64,000 nt of DNA from Antedon bifida (lineage: Eukaryota > Echinodermata > Crinoidea > Comatulida > Antedonidae): positions 11,644,001 to 11,708,000 of the forward strand of contig OY727099.1 in assembly GCA_963402885.1 (NCBI GenBank), given 5' to 3'. Numbering within the stretch: the first letter of the stretch is position 1; every line of letters begins with the position of its first letter. A program made the translations under genes and the position numbers. This document shows, in pieces, positions 15,101 through 23,080 of this stretch. The notes under the pieces were generated by a model. It worked only from the letters and a program-made list of their open reading frames with translations, had not been told where the DNA came from and did no database searches.

Positions 15101-16063
15101 TTATTAAGAATATAAAAACAAATAAACCAACCATCAACAAAAATCCTCAAAGCCCAGTTCATTCGATTGTCTTTTAAAGCTGTAAGAAATCTTTCCATCT
15201 TTGTTACATTCTCGTTAATAAACCCTCTGTGCTCAAAGTCTATAATCAAACTCCAGCTGTCCTGATATCTCTTTACGGGATTGTTATGTAAATAATCAAG
15301 TGTAGATACTTCATCACTATTAAGTTCTGCTCCAAGCTGAAAAAGCCTTTGTCTGTAAGTTTTTATCATTAATACTTTATGATCCTTTATATCTTCTGGG
15401 GGCTGATTCATAAGATTTGATTTAAAGCCAAATTGTTTGGTTATCTTTACTGTGTCATATAAAATAGTAAGATTTGATGAGCTCAAACTTCCAGAGGCTG
15501 TTAAATCCTGTAGTAGATCCATGACACTTTTAGCTCTCTCTACATGCACGTTAGACATAGCCAGATGGTCTTTGTATAAAAGTTTCAATGCAGTAAGGTA
15601 GTTATGTTGATCATACCATTCTGCTGTATCAGTCATCAATTGATTGAAATCATCCTCTGAGATTTCTAGAAAGAAAAGTAAAACACCATTATAATTTAAA
15701 ATATGTGCTGCATCGGTACCAACAGTAAGTCAAATTCAAAAAAAATCTTGTAAAGAAAAGAACGAGAAGTTGACTCAATTCTAATAAAATATGATAACAT
15801 AATCATAGTTGAGATGAAGGATATGCAAATCCTTTATGCTTGTTTAATTATGCTGTAATGCAGTTTTGTCTAATTGGCTATTAATTTCACTCACTTATTC
15901 ATAAAAGCCTCTACCCCCATTTCCAACTCAATCTTTAAAGATAACATTCGAACCCAGTGTACAGTTTTGGTCATGATTGCCAAATTCCTTGTCAAAAAAT
16001 ATTCTAAAAACTGTTGGCTCATTAAACGTGTAAATAACAACCCTTACCTTTAGAGGACGCCAT
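1..16063 (-). CDS. DED(x4)-ROC-COR protein gene (ROCO family), 3' end outside window
   Basis: A multi-exon gene joined by hand from splice sites and phases. Coding exons, 5' to 3': 16048-16063, 15132-15665, 11853-12407, 7402-7564, 6656-6759, 5340-5543, possibly 4575-4636, 4145-4309, 3588-3677, 3137-3295, 2757-3002, 2148-2342, 1760-1924, 1394-1670, 540-635 and 191 to beyond 1. The order encodes MASSK, four DED-like domains in two exons, a ROC GTPase with P-loop GLEGVGKTS, G3 DFGGQ and G4-like GTHLNG, a COR domain, and a cysteine-containing tail. From 4309 down, exons are in phase 0 with lengths divisible by three, except 1394-1670 (277 nt). ROCO proteins are GTPase switches; a DED suggests coupling to death-fold signalling (inference). 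No kinase is visible, but the 3' end is missing. The weakest join is 5340-5543 to 4145-4309, which is out of phase unless the 62-nt exon is used. Confidence 0.82.
540..635 (-). CDS. Post-COR exon of the ROC-COR gene
   Basis: A 96-nt phase-0 exon encoding TTIVRTKGFNDSPLEQQLTE and then DEIKPLPEACKK. It follows CRMLQ of the previous exon in the COR-terminal frame. Splice sites are atttcag and gtaggc. Confidence 0.65.
636..1393 (-). other. Intron of the ROC-COR gene, no feature recognised
   Basis: AT-rich intronic sequence with short homopolymers (a G-rich run near 800-815, T runs near 1120 and 1210). I see no repeat family or conserved element. Confidence 0.5.
1394..1670 (-). CDS. COR domain exon, C-terminal part, with a one-base frameshift
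   Basis: It begins NNEKIFYVLSRLKPHASPPP, continues FHDFGSYLPDDLFQRAATKF and KFQMEDKEPVL, then meets a stop. The expected COR ending YEHVELNIDADHLVILYVTT lies in another frame of the same exon. The exon is 277 nt where its phase-0 neighbours are all divisible by three. The shift falls close to a four-base C run (minus strand) at about 1478-1481. It is either a real lesion making the gene a pseudogene or truncated allele, or a homopolymer sequencing error. Confidence 0.78.
1760..1924 (-). CDS. COR domain exon, middle part
   Basis: A 165-nt phase-0 exon: VPAMRPAWRMLDQGILKGG, LLKHLWEKFC and LMQKFGLVCEQINTK. The LxxGIL motif, the LW helix and the MxxFGLxCE strand are standard COR features following the LHDxG exon. 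Confidence 0.85.
2148..2342 (-). CDS. COR domain exon, winged-helix part
   Basis: A 195-nt phase-0 exon containing LLEYLHDIGVILYYPDDKDL followed by RDIIVVDLMRLVDMF. LHDxGxIxYYPD..LRDxVxxDPxWL is the most conserved COR signature. The pattern fits, although the usual Pro-Gln-Trp is LMRL here. Confidence 0.85.
2757..3002 (-). CDS. COR domain exon, N-terminal part
   Basis: A 246-nt phase-0 exon starting VKEIKSKIWEALKDKPYE. It passes through TIFTIENSVPF to KKMIRTLPIKWLQVQQEI and ends PTFE. The run of a helix, VENS-like residues and the IPLRWLQ-like helix is characteristic of the ROC-COR junction, where COR mediates dimerisation in known ROCO proteins. Confidence 0.8.
3137..3295 (-). CDS. ROC GTPase exon with G4-like GTHLNG
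   Basis: A 159-nt phase-0 exon containing NLEFILSWIRSIYTNS and then CPPVLLIGTHLNGLNNQK. ROC domains use THxN/THxD-like residues at the G4 guanine-binding position, as seen here. The exon carries the helix (FILSWIRSI) and strand expected before G4. Confidence 0.82.
3588..3677 (-). CDS. ROC GTPase exon, hydrophobic core strand
   Basis: A 90-nt phase-0 exon: IFMVSFAVVCVVFNL, then CDDLDAPAKVLDPTT. This is the strand after switch II (FLVVF(N/D)L in the family). Splice sites are ...tag before ATCTTCATG and gtaagc after CCAACAACT. Confidence 0.8.
3963..4118. mobile_element. Small intronic MITE-like inverted repeat
   Basis: The ends AGGCCTTTTCTCACAGA and, in reverse complement, AGCCCTTTTCTCACAGA are inverted repeats. 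Each is followed inward by a related stretch ending GGGAATATATATA. At about 155 bp with no coding capacity it fits a MITE or foldback remnant. I could not define a target duplication. Confidence 0.5.
4145..4309 (-). CDS. ROC GTPase exon with G3 motif DFGGQ
   Basis: A 165-nt phase-0 exon with a charged start (KDGSDDETKIPSKREEELIE). It leads into NIWDFGGQPIYHVMQR. DFGGQ is the G3/switch II motif (DxxGQ) of ROC GTPases. The next exon continues IFMVSFAVVCVVFNLCDDLD. Confidence 0.85.
4575..4636 (-). CDS. Possible 62-nt bridging exon in the ROC insertion
   Basis: A candidate exon with acceptor tcaatcag and a weak donor (AAAC before gttgat). Its 62 nt convert phase 1 to phase 0, exactly what is needed between the flanking exons, and the frame stays open. 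It carries no recognisable motif. I propose it only because it repairs the phase mismatch. Confidence 0.3.
5340..5543 (-). CDS. ROC domain linker exon (charged insertion)
   Basis: A 204-nt exon beginning SSEMYEKAIAREVVKQVKG and continuing as a hydrophilic Lys/Glu/Ser/Gln-rich segment to KMDEG. ROC proteins often carry such an insertion between switch I and G3. It ends in phase 1, whereas the G3 exon at 4145-4309 starts in phase 0. Either a further exon lies between them or this donor is misjudged. Confidence 0.65.
5544..6655. other. Intron of the ROC-COR gene, mostly featureless
   Basis: AT-rich. Around 5660-5760 there is a more GC-balanced stretch resembling the end of a dispersed repeat, but I cannot assign it. 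Confidence 0.35.
6656..6759 (-). CDS. ROC domain exon, switch I region
   Basis: A 104-nt exon encoding FNPNHDITDAIATTTVCTQD, then DVDETTLKEELPDT. The frame follows from 7402-7564 (phase 2) and passes in phase 1 to SSEMYEKAIAREV at 5543. Confidence 0.75.
7402..7564 (-). CDS. ROC GTPase exon with P-loop
   Basis: It encodes FTPVEIQARGPEAVRAYNEA and continues through GRVIFVGLEGVGKTS to the donor. GLEGVGKTS is a Walker A / G1 motif (GxxxxGKS/T) that would bind the nucleotide phosphates. The run ARGPEA..AYNEALKEGKTEV before the P-loop is typical of invertebrate ROC-COR proteins as I know them. The acceptor is in phase 1, matching the DED exon upstream. It ends in phase 2 and continues at 6759 as SFNPNHDITDAIATT, the switch I region. 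Confidence 0.85.
8275..10850 (-). mobile_element. Penelope-like retroelement (endonuclease-bearing), 5'-truncated
   Basis: A retroelement in the antisense strand, in the same orientation as the host gene. It has a long RT plus GIY-YIG frame (8798-10876), a 3' tail with a hammerhead-like motif (8324-8363), and a palindromic stretch GTTCTGAAAAGAAC at about 8300-8313. No pseudo-LTR is seen upstream of the frame, so the 5' end is probably lost, as is common after target-primed insertion. It sits in the intron between the second DED exon and the ROC P-loop exon. Confidence 0.85.
8324..8363 (-). ncRNA. Hammerhead ribozyme-like motif in the Penelope-like element tail
   Basis: On the minus strand the order is CTGAGGA (the CUGANGA core), a stem of GATCA paired with TGATC around an A/T-rich loop, GAAAC, and GTC directly after. 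CTC before the core can pair with GAG after GTC as stem I. Stem III would be very short, as is known for hammerheads described in Penelope-like elements. Self-cleavage is inferred, not shown. Confidence 0.65.
8798..10876 (-). CDS. Penelope-like element RT + GIY-YIG endonuclease
   Basis: A 692-codon uninterrupted frame. The RT region includes LPADKGNATVIMN, RLFGQPKIHK, RPIVSSRGSPTYNLAKHLA, ISFDIKSLFTNVPV, GTAMGSPLSPVIANIFLEEL and the catalytic box YVDDTF at about residue 440. The C-terminus has a Cys pair and a GIY-YIG-type nuclease, GVYCIPCECGKVYIGETGR, at about 622-645, followed by LQTRLKEHQ. RT plus GIY-YIG is the definition of EN+ Penelope-like elements, which copy RNA at nicked DNA. The first few residues are probably flanking sequence, because the element is 5'-truncated. 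It looks recent: the frame has no breaks. Confidence 0.93.
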   Translation of the reverse strand: MVLILLTEMKKHPKTTIISRGLSHTRFILNFTERNLEEIRHRLDTALQRGDYDKVNKWSHKSGQFTFETTRKKQIKKFNRLANNNQREKTPAPTLSRTQFNAKTVVNLSSRDLSQSERSVFVLGLDFATAPSTIPKEEIIQRIEPTLTGLDKTSSDSICMQISQLLRQDTKPKSNITKEERDALKTLRADSTVHILPADKGNATVIMNVTEYNKKIMQLLNTPTYRKIKKDPTQSIERKIAAKLLQLHRSEALPKSTYHQLQPSATTCPRLFGQPKIHKQDIPLRPIVSSRGSPTYNLAKHLAKILYPLVGLTGHHVKNSQHFVEIIKDVYLEPTDKLISFDIKSLFTNVPVREACTIVKHRLQVDPKLQQRTALSAEEIHELLLLCLTSTNFKWRDQFFEQTEGTAMGSPLSPVIANIFLEELEHLALYFANKRPKLWLRYVDDTFIIWQHNKVDLDSFLIHLNSQHCNIAFTMEEENDHSLPFLDVFVTKEPEGTLSHKVYRKPTHMDRYLHKRSFHHPSTKKSVCKRAHTISNKKCLRQEIHHVNKALELNGYNRKDFKSSSTNNNDPVEFRKSVCLPYLGQLSHRIQQVLQNADIKVFHSAVNKLSQCLQTHKDKPAKHSQPGVYCIPCECGKVYIGETGRDLQTRLKEHQGHARRGEQDKSSIVMHSHKQQHRVNWKDAELIATVPS
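11200..11852. other. Rest of the intron 5' of the ROC P-loop exon, no feature recognised
   Basis: AT-rich, with no frame, repeat boundary or known motif that I can support. Confidence 0.4.
11853..12407 (-). CDS. DED-DED exon, second pair (ROC-COR gene)
   Basis: A 555-nt exon, phase 1 at both ends, starting ELKEDDYNELLVEVSDWW. This parallels EISEDDFNQLMTDTAEWY of the preceding exon, so the two are tandem duplicates. The first DED includes DLISLLKGPGLLKPADIGIL and the RLQGVQDVI helix. The second includes EHRRKLIAFGQQL, LILKLEMKGTL and KFIKLLTDMKM. The donor after TTLKG leads in phase 1 straight into the ROC exon at 7402-7564. The intron between them carries the Penelope-like element. Confidence 0.75.
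12957..13100. repeat. Conserved head of the 147-bp satellite array, copy 1
   Basis: The sequence from TGTCTGTGAAGTTGG through AATTAAAGGGACAGTC to TTGCATCAAC recurs before the second array at 55974-56110. Both arrays therefore began from one mobile or duplicated source. TTAAAGGGACAGTC resembles the edge of a TTAA-targeting DNA transposon, but I found no matching far end. Confidence 0.55.
13101..14755. repeat. 147-bp satellite array 1 (about 11 units), in an intron
   Basis: Units recur at 13101, 13249, 13397, 13545, 13691, 13838, 13985, 14133, 14280, 14427, 14574 and 14721, a period of 146-148 bp. Each contains GAATAAGTAACTGGC, ACGTTATAACACTTGACC, TTTTGGTATGxATCGAT, CCACCCCAGTTCCGC and CTACGCCCTCTACGG. 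It lies in the intron between the two DED-pair exons. The length equals nucleosomal DNA (147 bp). Read in reverse it is nearly open, but recurrent in-frame TAG codons argue against coding. Confidence 0.95.
15132..15665 (-). CDS. DED-DED exon, first pair (ROC-COR gene)
   Basis: A 534-nt exon, phase 1 at both ends, starting EISEDDFNQL and ending at RIFVDG. Two helical repeats fit the DED pattern. The first covers roughly residues 1-90 of the exon, with VMDLLQDLTASGSL and the NLTILYDTVKITKQFGF helix. The second runs from about 100 to 175, with HKVLMIKTYRQRLFQLGAEL, SLIIDFEHRGFI and KMERFLTALKDNRM. Its paralogue at 53567-54100 has the same length and is close to 90% identical by eye. DEDs normally mediate homotypic contacts with FADD- or caspase-8-like partners. 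The family call rests on pattern recognition. Confidence 0.75.
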
Positions 16064-16120
16064 GTTGTTAATTAGATCTCCTGTCTTTGTAAAGTATTTG
16101 AGGTTTCACGCAAACTTTGT
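16048..16120 (-). CDS. Start exon of the DED-ROC-COR gene (MASSK)
   Basis: After an acceptor at 16121-16122, about 57 nt of leader precede ATGGCGTCCTCTAAAG and the donor gtaag. The coding part is 16048-16063 and encodes MASSK plus one base (phase 1). The same exon with the same splice phase occurs in the NACHT-LRR gene at 54645-54711, and that conservation is the main reason for choosing this start. Confidence 0.75.
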
Positions 16121-16494
16121 CTATAAACCATAGACCAAAGAAATGTGTTAACAAATAGCAAAATCTCATTATTTAATTGTGAAAAACATTAGAAAGTAAC
16201 AACACTGTGCATTGTAAAAAGCATTAAAACATGTTTGGTGATAGGAAGCCAAAACTAAATAAAATATTTGTATTTGGCAAATCCATAAAAAAAATAGCAT
16301 GACACAAAAATGTAAATACTAGTGAGTTTGTTATCTAACATTTGATTTTATTACATAATTGATTAATTTGTATAAACACAAACTTTCTTGCTAATCAAGT
16401 CTTTCATAAATAAAAGCCCCTCTAATAGAAAAACAAAGACTCCAAAATTGTACCATAGAATTGACTTTTTGATAATTGACTAAACATTACTTAC

Positions 16495-16620
16495 AATTCA
16501 CCAATGTACCTTGTACCACTAAGGTTACTATTCATCACATGCAAAGGAGGCTCAGGTATCTTGATGTACAGCATATACATCTTGATTTGCTGCAGAGCAG
16601 GTTTCTGTAGTCTCACTTGC
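16495..16620 (-). promoter_or_regulatory. Probable 5' untranslated exon and promoter-proximal region (ROC-COR gene)
   Basis: On the minus strand CATTGGTGAATT is followed by the donor gtaagt at 16490-16494. The same arrangement, with ~110 bp of matching upstream sequence (CAGGTATCTTGATGTACAGC and neighbours), occurs at 55797-55910 before the NACHT-LRR gene. Conservation at both genes suggests a shared non-coding first exon. I see no TATA box that I would trust. Confidence 0.5.
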
Positions 16621-19600
16621 ACGAGCCACTCCCTACCGAATGCCAAAAACTGCTGATTGTTAATTATTTAATAGCCTGTAAAACTGGTTTTTACTGGTTT
16701 CAAAATAACTTTACTTTAGTTCCTGAATTGATAATTACTGATCTTGTATGCAAACAGATACTTTGTACTGTACTGGATTTATCACCAGTATCGACAGAGG
16801 TCACCTTGAATTGTCTGCTTGATTCTATTCTAAAGGAAACACGGGCATACAAGTAACATTATACATACATTTTGTCCTGCTTTACACTTCATTTCTCTTT
16901 TAGTTATGACTTCCAAATATCAAAAAAATATGAAGCTGATATTTTCTTCTTTTAATTGTGAGTACTGACTGACTGACCTTAATTGGGCCTACAATTAGGT
17001 AGCAACAATGAGGTATTATTATAGTGGCAAAATGCTGTTTTTGTAAATCACTGTTAATAAGTGAAAACAAGTTACTTTTCTATTATAAAGTTGTAATAAT
17101 AATAATTGTCGCTTGTATTGGATTGGTAGTGGCAACCTATTTTCGTTGAATTTGTATAGGTCTACAGTTTGTACCAATGATACCATGCCTAATTGTTTGT
17201 ACAAGTTTATCTAAACTGTGGACTTGGTTGCCATAGCAGGCTTATGCCTTTACACGTTTATAATCTAATTGGTAACTTATTAATGTACTGAAAGTCAAAG
17301 ATACTGTGAGCCACAAGAGGAGGTGAAAAGTAACCGATGACGTGTCATCAGTTGGAACGTATGACTTCATATCACGGAATGAAATACTACGGTAATATAA
17401 GTATGTTTCAGCATACTTAAATTAACACAGTCTAAAAAAGGGTTTTAATAATACAATATATGAGTACTTTATTCAACGTAGGCCTAGTAAAATACAATAT
17501 GATGATGTGACTCACAATTAGTGTGTTTTGAAGTGAGAGGTATGGTGTTTCTGTAAATGTCTGACTATACTAGGTGTGTTAGTTCCTGCTGGAATTGTTT
17601 GATGTATTCAATGAGACTTTACTGCTGAGTACAGTACAGTTTTGTTTTAGTATTTATTGAACATTATCCTATGTTATATTATTAAAGTATTTTTTTGAGC
17701 GTTTTATTCAAACAGAAACATTGCACTGTATCTGATTTTATCTCAGTAACGACAGAGTCTGCTTGTCCACTCTGAAACAAAAGAAACACAAATTACAAGT
17801 ATACTTAAAACATACAATTGTCTGATTTACAATATATTTTCTTTTTAGTTATTACTTCTAAATATCAAAATGCCTTCAAAGCTCATATATATCTGCTTCT
17901 TTAACTCGTGAGACAGTATATTTGCTGGCCTGTTAATTCATAAGGTAGCGACAAGTTAGGCATTTGTTACAGTTCAGAGTGGCAAATTGGTGTTTTTGTA
18001 AATCACTGTTGACAAGTCAAGTATGTTATTACTTTTCTATTATTTGTAATAATAATTTTCGTATTAATCTGGTAGCGGAAACCTATTTTTTTGAGTATGG
18101 ATATTTTATACATTGTACTAAATGATATCAAGTCTTGTTTGTACAAAAGTTATCTATTCTATGACTGGTTGCCATAGCAAACGTGTTCCTTTCAAAACTT
18201 GTCATAATCTAATTAGTAACTTATTACTGTAATGTTGATTATAGTTAGTGACATCTACTGAAAGTCAAAGAGCCACACTGCGAATTGTTCATTATTCAAA
18301 ATCCCGTAAAACTGGTTTTTACTGGTTTCAAAATATAACTTCAGTAGTTTGAATTGTTGATTATTGATCTTGTATGCAAACAGAAACTTTGTACTGCTAC
18401 CTGATTTATTACCAGTATTGACAGAGGTCACCTTGTCTGCTTGATTCTATTGTAAAAATCAAACAAACACAGAATAGGGAAAAAATACAAGGTTAAGGGG
18501 TCGTTAACATATTTGCAAACATAACGATTAGACAGAAAATTATGTACATATATTTAATTTATAATTAATATAAATTAATACATATAAACAGATGATTGAT
18601 TGATTTTGTAACAAGTAGAGAAATAAAAGTGGACGAAACTATGTAATTGTAAGAGAAAAAAAAGTTCCAGTATATAAAACATAAATTGTCAGTCAACTGT
18701 ATGAAGCTCATATGCCTATATTCGTTCCATCCGTTACACTCCATCCCCTTTTCAATTCAAATCTCTCCTGAAAACTCACCTATTTAAATAGTTATTCTTT
18801 TCATGTTGCGCCGTGAGATTCCGGTAAAGACCGCTTTATAAAGGTTCAATATTATTATTTTATTTATTATTATATATTTGCTTCTTTTACTTGTGAGACA
18901 GTGCATTAATACCTGATCTGTTACTTTAGTAATTTAAATAGATAGCAACATTGTAGGTATTTGCTACAGTATATGAGTGGCAATTTGCTGTAAATCTGTA
19001 AATATGTTACTTTTCTATTATAAAGTTTTAATGATAATTTTCGTTTGTATTCATAGGTATAAATGGCAACCTATTTTTGTTAATATGTAAATTGTATACA
19101 TTGTACCAAAAGCCTTGTTTGTACAAGTTTTATCTAAAGTTAATATACTGTTGAATGGTTGCCATAGCAGGCGTATGCCTTTCAAAACTTGTCAAAGTCT
19201 AATGGGTAACTTATTACTATAACGTTAAGATTATATAGTTATTATTTCAGTTCGAATTTATGACTTGTATAAATTATATAAGTAGGTTTTATGATGCTTA
19301 TACCACACAGTGTATCCTGATAAAGGCTTTTACTACATATGAATATAAAGAGTACTTTATTCAACATAGACCTAGAAAAATACAAAATTAATAAATATAT
19401 ACAAGATGATGTGGCTGTCTGATAGGTGTGTTTCGAAATCGGGGTATGGTGAATGTCTGGCTAAGGTATGTTAGGTTCTTCTGGAACTATTGACTGTCGA
19501 TGAGGTATTTTAATGTACAGACATACAGATTTGCTGCAGAGAAAGTTGATGCACAAGCCACATTATTATAAACGATGATCTACAAAATGTCTAAACAATA
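16621..19600. repeat. Degenerate triplicated ~0.8-1-kb upstream segment
   Basis: Motifs recur in the same order. AAAACTGGTTTTTACTGG is at 16678 and 18305, with a weaker version near 55915. GTTGCCATAGCA is at about 17230, 18170 and 19160. CTTTATTCAAC and TAGGTGTGTT segments are near 17470 and 19355. This indicates old tandem duplication of sequence upstream of the ROC-COR gene. The short plus-strand frame at 16617-16856 lies inside it and is not conserved. Confidence 0.55.
18715..18870 (+). mobile_element. LINE 3'-end remnant
   Basis: A short stretch reads like a non-LTR retrotransposon C-terminus (the FQFKSLLKTHLF type) followed by GCGCCGTGAG...TTTATAAAGGTTCAATATT and an ATT-rich tail. Only the extreme 3' end is present. 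Assigned by resemblance to common invertebrate LINE tails. Confidence 0.4.
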
Positions 19601-19896
19601 AAAGCATTGTAAACAGCAATATCATGTAACAGTAGGCCAGCATTATAGCTTATGCAATTATGTTCCAGGGTTAAACGCACACGTCTAAGAAAAGCAAAAC
19701 TGGTTTTGATATGTTTTATTCTACCACCACCACCAGGTCATTGCTTGTTTTCCTCTTTAGTTTGCAAATGCACAGAACATGTACAATTGATGTGTTTTCT
19801 GATTCATCTAATAAAATCAATAAAATATTTATTTTATACTTTATAATATGAATTGCAAACATCAAATGTATGAAGTTAATTATATTGTAATTAATT

Positions 19897-20140
19897 AATC
19901 AGGTACTGTGTCTCCTTTCTACTAAGTTATTGTATTCCCTGCCCTCCGTGTTTGTTTATCAGGTACTGTGTCTTCTTTCTACTAAGTTATTGTATTCCCT
20001 GCCCTCCGTGTTTGTTTATCAGGTACTGTGTCTCCTTTCTACTAAGTATTGTATTCCCTGCCCTCCGTGGTTGTTTATCAGGTACTGTGTCTCCTTTCTA
20101 CTAAGTTATTGTATTCCCTGCCCTCCGTGGTTGTTTCCAA
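19897..20140. repeat. ~60-bp minisatellite, about four copies
   Basis: TATCAGGTACTGTGTCTCC, CTACTAAGTTATTGTATTCC and CTGCCCTCCGTG recur four times with a 59-60-bp period. The apparent reading frame across it is a product of the repetition. Confidence 0.9.
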
Positions 20141-20339
20141 GATATTTCAGAGTTGTTGGCAGCACATGTGTAATTTAGCCTGATATTCAACTGACCAATC
20201 AGTGCATCTCTTGGAATGTAGTATGTCATCGTATAATTGTTTCTCATTTCAACATTTAAAGGCAAAGTAAGTAATACATTAATACAGCTAACATAAACAA
20301 AAATGGATGTGAACTTTAACTGGAATATATAAATATACC

Positions 20340-20765
20340 GTATTTATTTGAATAAATTCCCCGCTTTAAATAACCCCCTCTCATCCCCCATAGAATATCA
20401 TTTAGAATAAATGTGTTATAGTTGCTCATAGGGGGTGGGGGTATTTATTTTATTATACATGTTAACATATGAATAAAATAAAATTACACACCAAAAAATA
20501 AACACCTACTCGAATAAAAGCATCCTCCTTTAAAAGCGCACAGTATTACATTTCTCAAACTATTTGGTCAGAGTAAACAGTATAAAAAAAGTAGAGCTCT
20601 GTACTGTTGTCGTTATTTCTGATCAAAATAATAATATTATAATTACGATCATATTGTAAAAATATAGGCCTACAAAAAGACAAACATTGAAAACGTTCTT
20701 TCTCTTTTTTAAAACTTTTATTCATCTACTTATCTTATCTAGTAATAATAGGTATAAAAAAATAA
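20340..20765. other. Left flank of the Helitron-like array; weak inverted repeat
   Basis: CCGTATTTATTTGAATAAA and a G-rich GGGGGTGGGGGTATTTATTT form a loose inverted pair at about 20340-20450, reminiscent of a decayed MITE. The rest to 20765 is AT-rich and unassigned. Confidence 0.3.
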
Positions 20766-22291
20766 CTAGAATTTAATTCGTCACTTTGACGAATTATAGG
20801 TGATCATTTTTATCATTTTACTGAAATTAATTTTTTTTAAACATGCACGTACGTTAACATACGATCGGAAAATGTTGATGTATGCCATCCTATTATATGC
20901 TTATAGTGCTGAGTTGTGCCTATATGCCATATACAATATGTACAGTATATACTGTATGTCTATATACAGTGTAGCATAGGTGAAATTACGGGACACACAT
21001 GTTCTAATTTTTTGGCATGATGACGTTATCAAACTAAACTTTAAGATGACAATTTCGAAAGATAATTAATTGAGCAAAAAAATATAAGATTTGGAAAAAA
21101 ATTTGGCACGTAGAAGCGCTGTGCGCGCTCTTTGAATTGTGTATAACTTTGACGAAAAATATGAAAAAAATACTTTTTCACTTCAACTGGCCATATGTTA
21201 ACGTCACAACATCCGATAGGCTTAATTTTTATATGAATTAATATCTACATTTCATCAGCTTTCATAATAAATTATAATCATCAAGATAACCTTCAATTCT
21301 GAAGAGCTGTAAGATATTCAAATTTACTGCGAAGGTGAAATTACACGGCCTACGTTATTCAAGTTTTTACGCGTGATGACGTCATTAAAATGAAGATAGT
21401 GTCAACTCATGATAAAGATAATTAATTAAGCAAGCACATACTGAAAGTTGTGCGAAATTCGAGCACACATAACCAAGATGCGCTCTGTTGAATGTGATAA
21501 TCTACACAAAAAGATAACAAATCCTAATTTTTAAATTCAAGTGGCCATTTGATGACGTCAAAACATTTTGTACGTAAAATGTGTACATGAATTCATATCT
21601 ACAACTCAATGGCTTCCAGAATAAGTTAAAAAAATCGGGGGTCATCTTGCATTCTGAAGAATTATTTTCATTTTAAAAAAGACCTATTTTTCACCATTTT
21701 CAGAACTTTTGTAAAATTAATGTGCGCATTTTGTCATTTTTAACGTGCTCGTATAGCGTTATTTTAAGTCGGAACTGACTCAAATTTGGTGAATGTACTA
21801 AGGATGGTGAGTAGAATGAGATTTGTAAAAAAAATTCATGTTTTTTACGCTTTTTAAGTATCGCGCGCGCAAAAACGCATTTTTGCGCAGTAATTTTTTG
21901 AAACACGCAAATGGCCTAATTCATGCTCTAAATTGATCAAAACTTAATTTTGAGCGTTTTAAATTTTTAACGCGCGATATCACGCGCATGAACCTACGTG
22001 CGCGTGCGTTTTTATTTGCTAATATTTTTACCCTTGATCTGAAGTTTACGTGTAGTGAATTTCATTAATATGTGATAATGAATTATGGAGATATGATTGA
22101 TAATGTGATTTCGCAAAATGGCGTATAAATGTCGTCACGGATGAGTGATCACGCTGGAAAGCTTATTAGGATTAAGTTATATTATTTGAAAGATATTCTG
22201 AAATTTTTGTAATCATTGACATTAAACTTTTTGAGATAATTGTTACACAAAATAGTGTACAGAAACAATAAAAAGAAAAAAAAAATAATAA
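20766..22291 (-). mobile_element. Helitron-like unit 1
   Basis: Standard subfamily, 1526 bp, the left edge of the array. Its right end stops in an A-rich stretch with no terminal GGTGATCATTT hairpin and abuts the CTAG of unit 2. Confidence 0.7.
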
Positions 22292-23080
22292 CTAGAATTT
22301 AATTCGTCACTTTGACGAATTATAGGTGATCATTTTTATAATTTTATTGACATTAATATTAATAAACATGCACGTATGTTAACATACAATCGGAAAATGT
22401 TGATGTATGCCATCCTATTATACGCTTATAGTGCTGAGTTTTGCCTATTTTTATGCCATATACATTATGTACAGTATATACTGTACATCTATATACAGTG
22501 TAGCATTGGTAAAATTACGGACACACATCATGATCTAACTTTTTGGTACTGATGACAATATCAAAATAAACTTGTGAATAACAATATCGAAAGATAATGA
22601 ATTGAGCAATAAAATATAACAATTGGAAGAAAATTTGGCACGTAGAAGCGCGGTGCGCGCTCTTTAAAATTTGTATAACTTTGACGAAAGAGATGAAAAA
22701 ACTACTCTTTAACTTCAACTGGCCATATGAAACGTCACAACATTCGATAGGCTTAATTTTTATATGAATTCATATCTACATTTCACCAGCTCTCACAATA
22801 AGTTATAAACATCAAGGTCAACTTTAATTCAGAAGAGCTGTAAGGTATTCAAATATACGTTGTAGGTGAAATTACGTAACCACCGTTATTCAAATTTTAA
22901 GACATGATGACACCATCAAAATGAAAATATTGGCAACTCATAAGTAACATAATTGGTTGAGGTAGAATATATTAAAAATGTAAAAAAAATCGATCACAGA
23001 TAAGCGAGTTGCGCTCTGTTGAATATGGTGGTATATGACAAAAGGGGAAAAAACCATATTTTAAAAATTCATGTGGCCAA
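22292..23080 (-). mobile_element. Helitron-like unit 2, left part
   Basis: A more diverged copy, split by the 3.2-kb transposon at 23081-26307. It resumes at 26308, in the GGCCA..TGATGACGTC segment of the unit. Confidence 0.7.

Noticed and set aside
16617-16856. A 79-codon plus-strand frame upstream of the ROC-COR gene
   Set aside because: It lies in the degenerate triplicated segment, and the other copies are not open.
19930-20178. An 82-codon repeat frame (repeated LLYSLPSVFVYQ-type words)
   Set aside because: An artefact of a 60-bp minisatellite in which the period happens to be a multiple of three.
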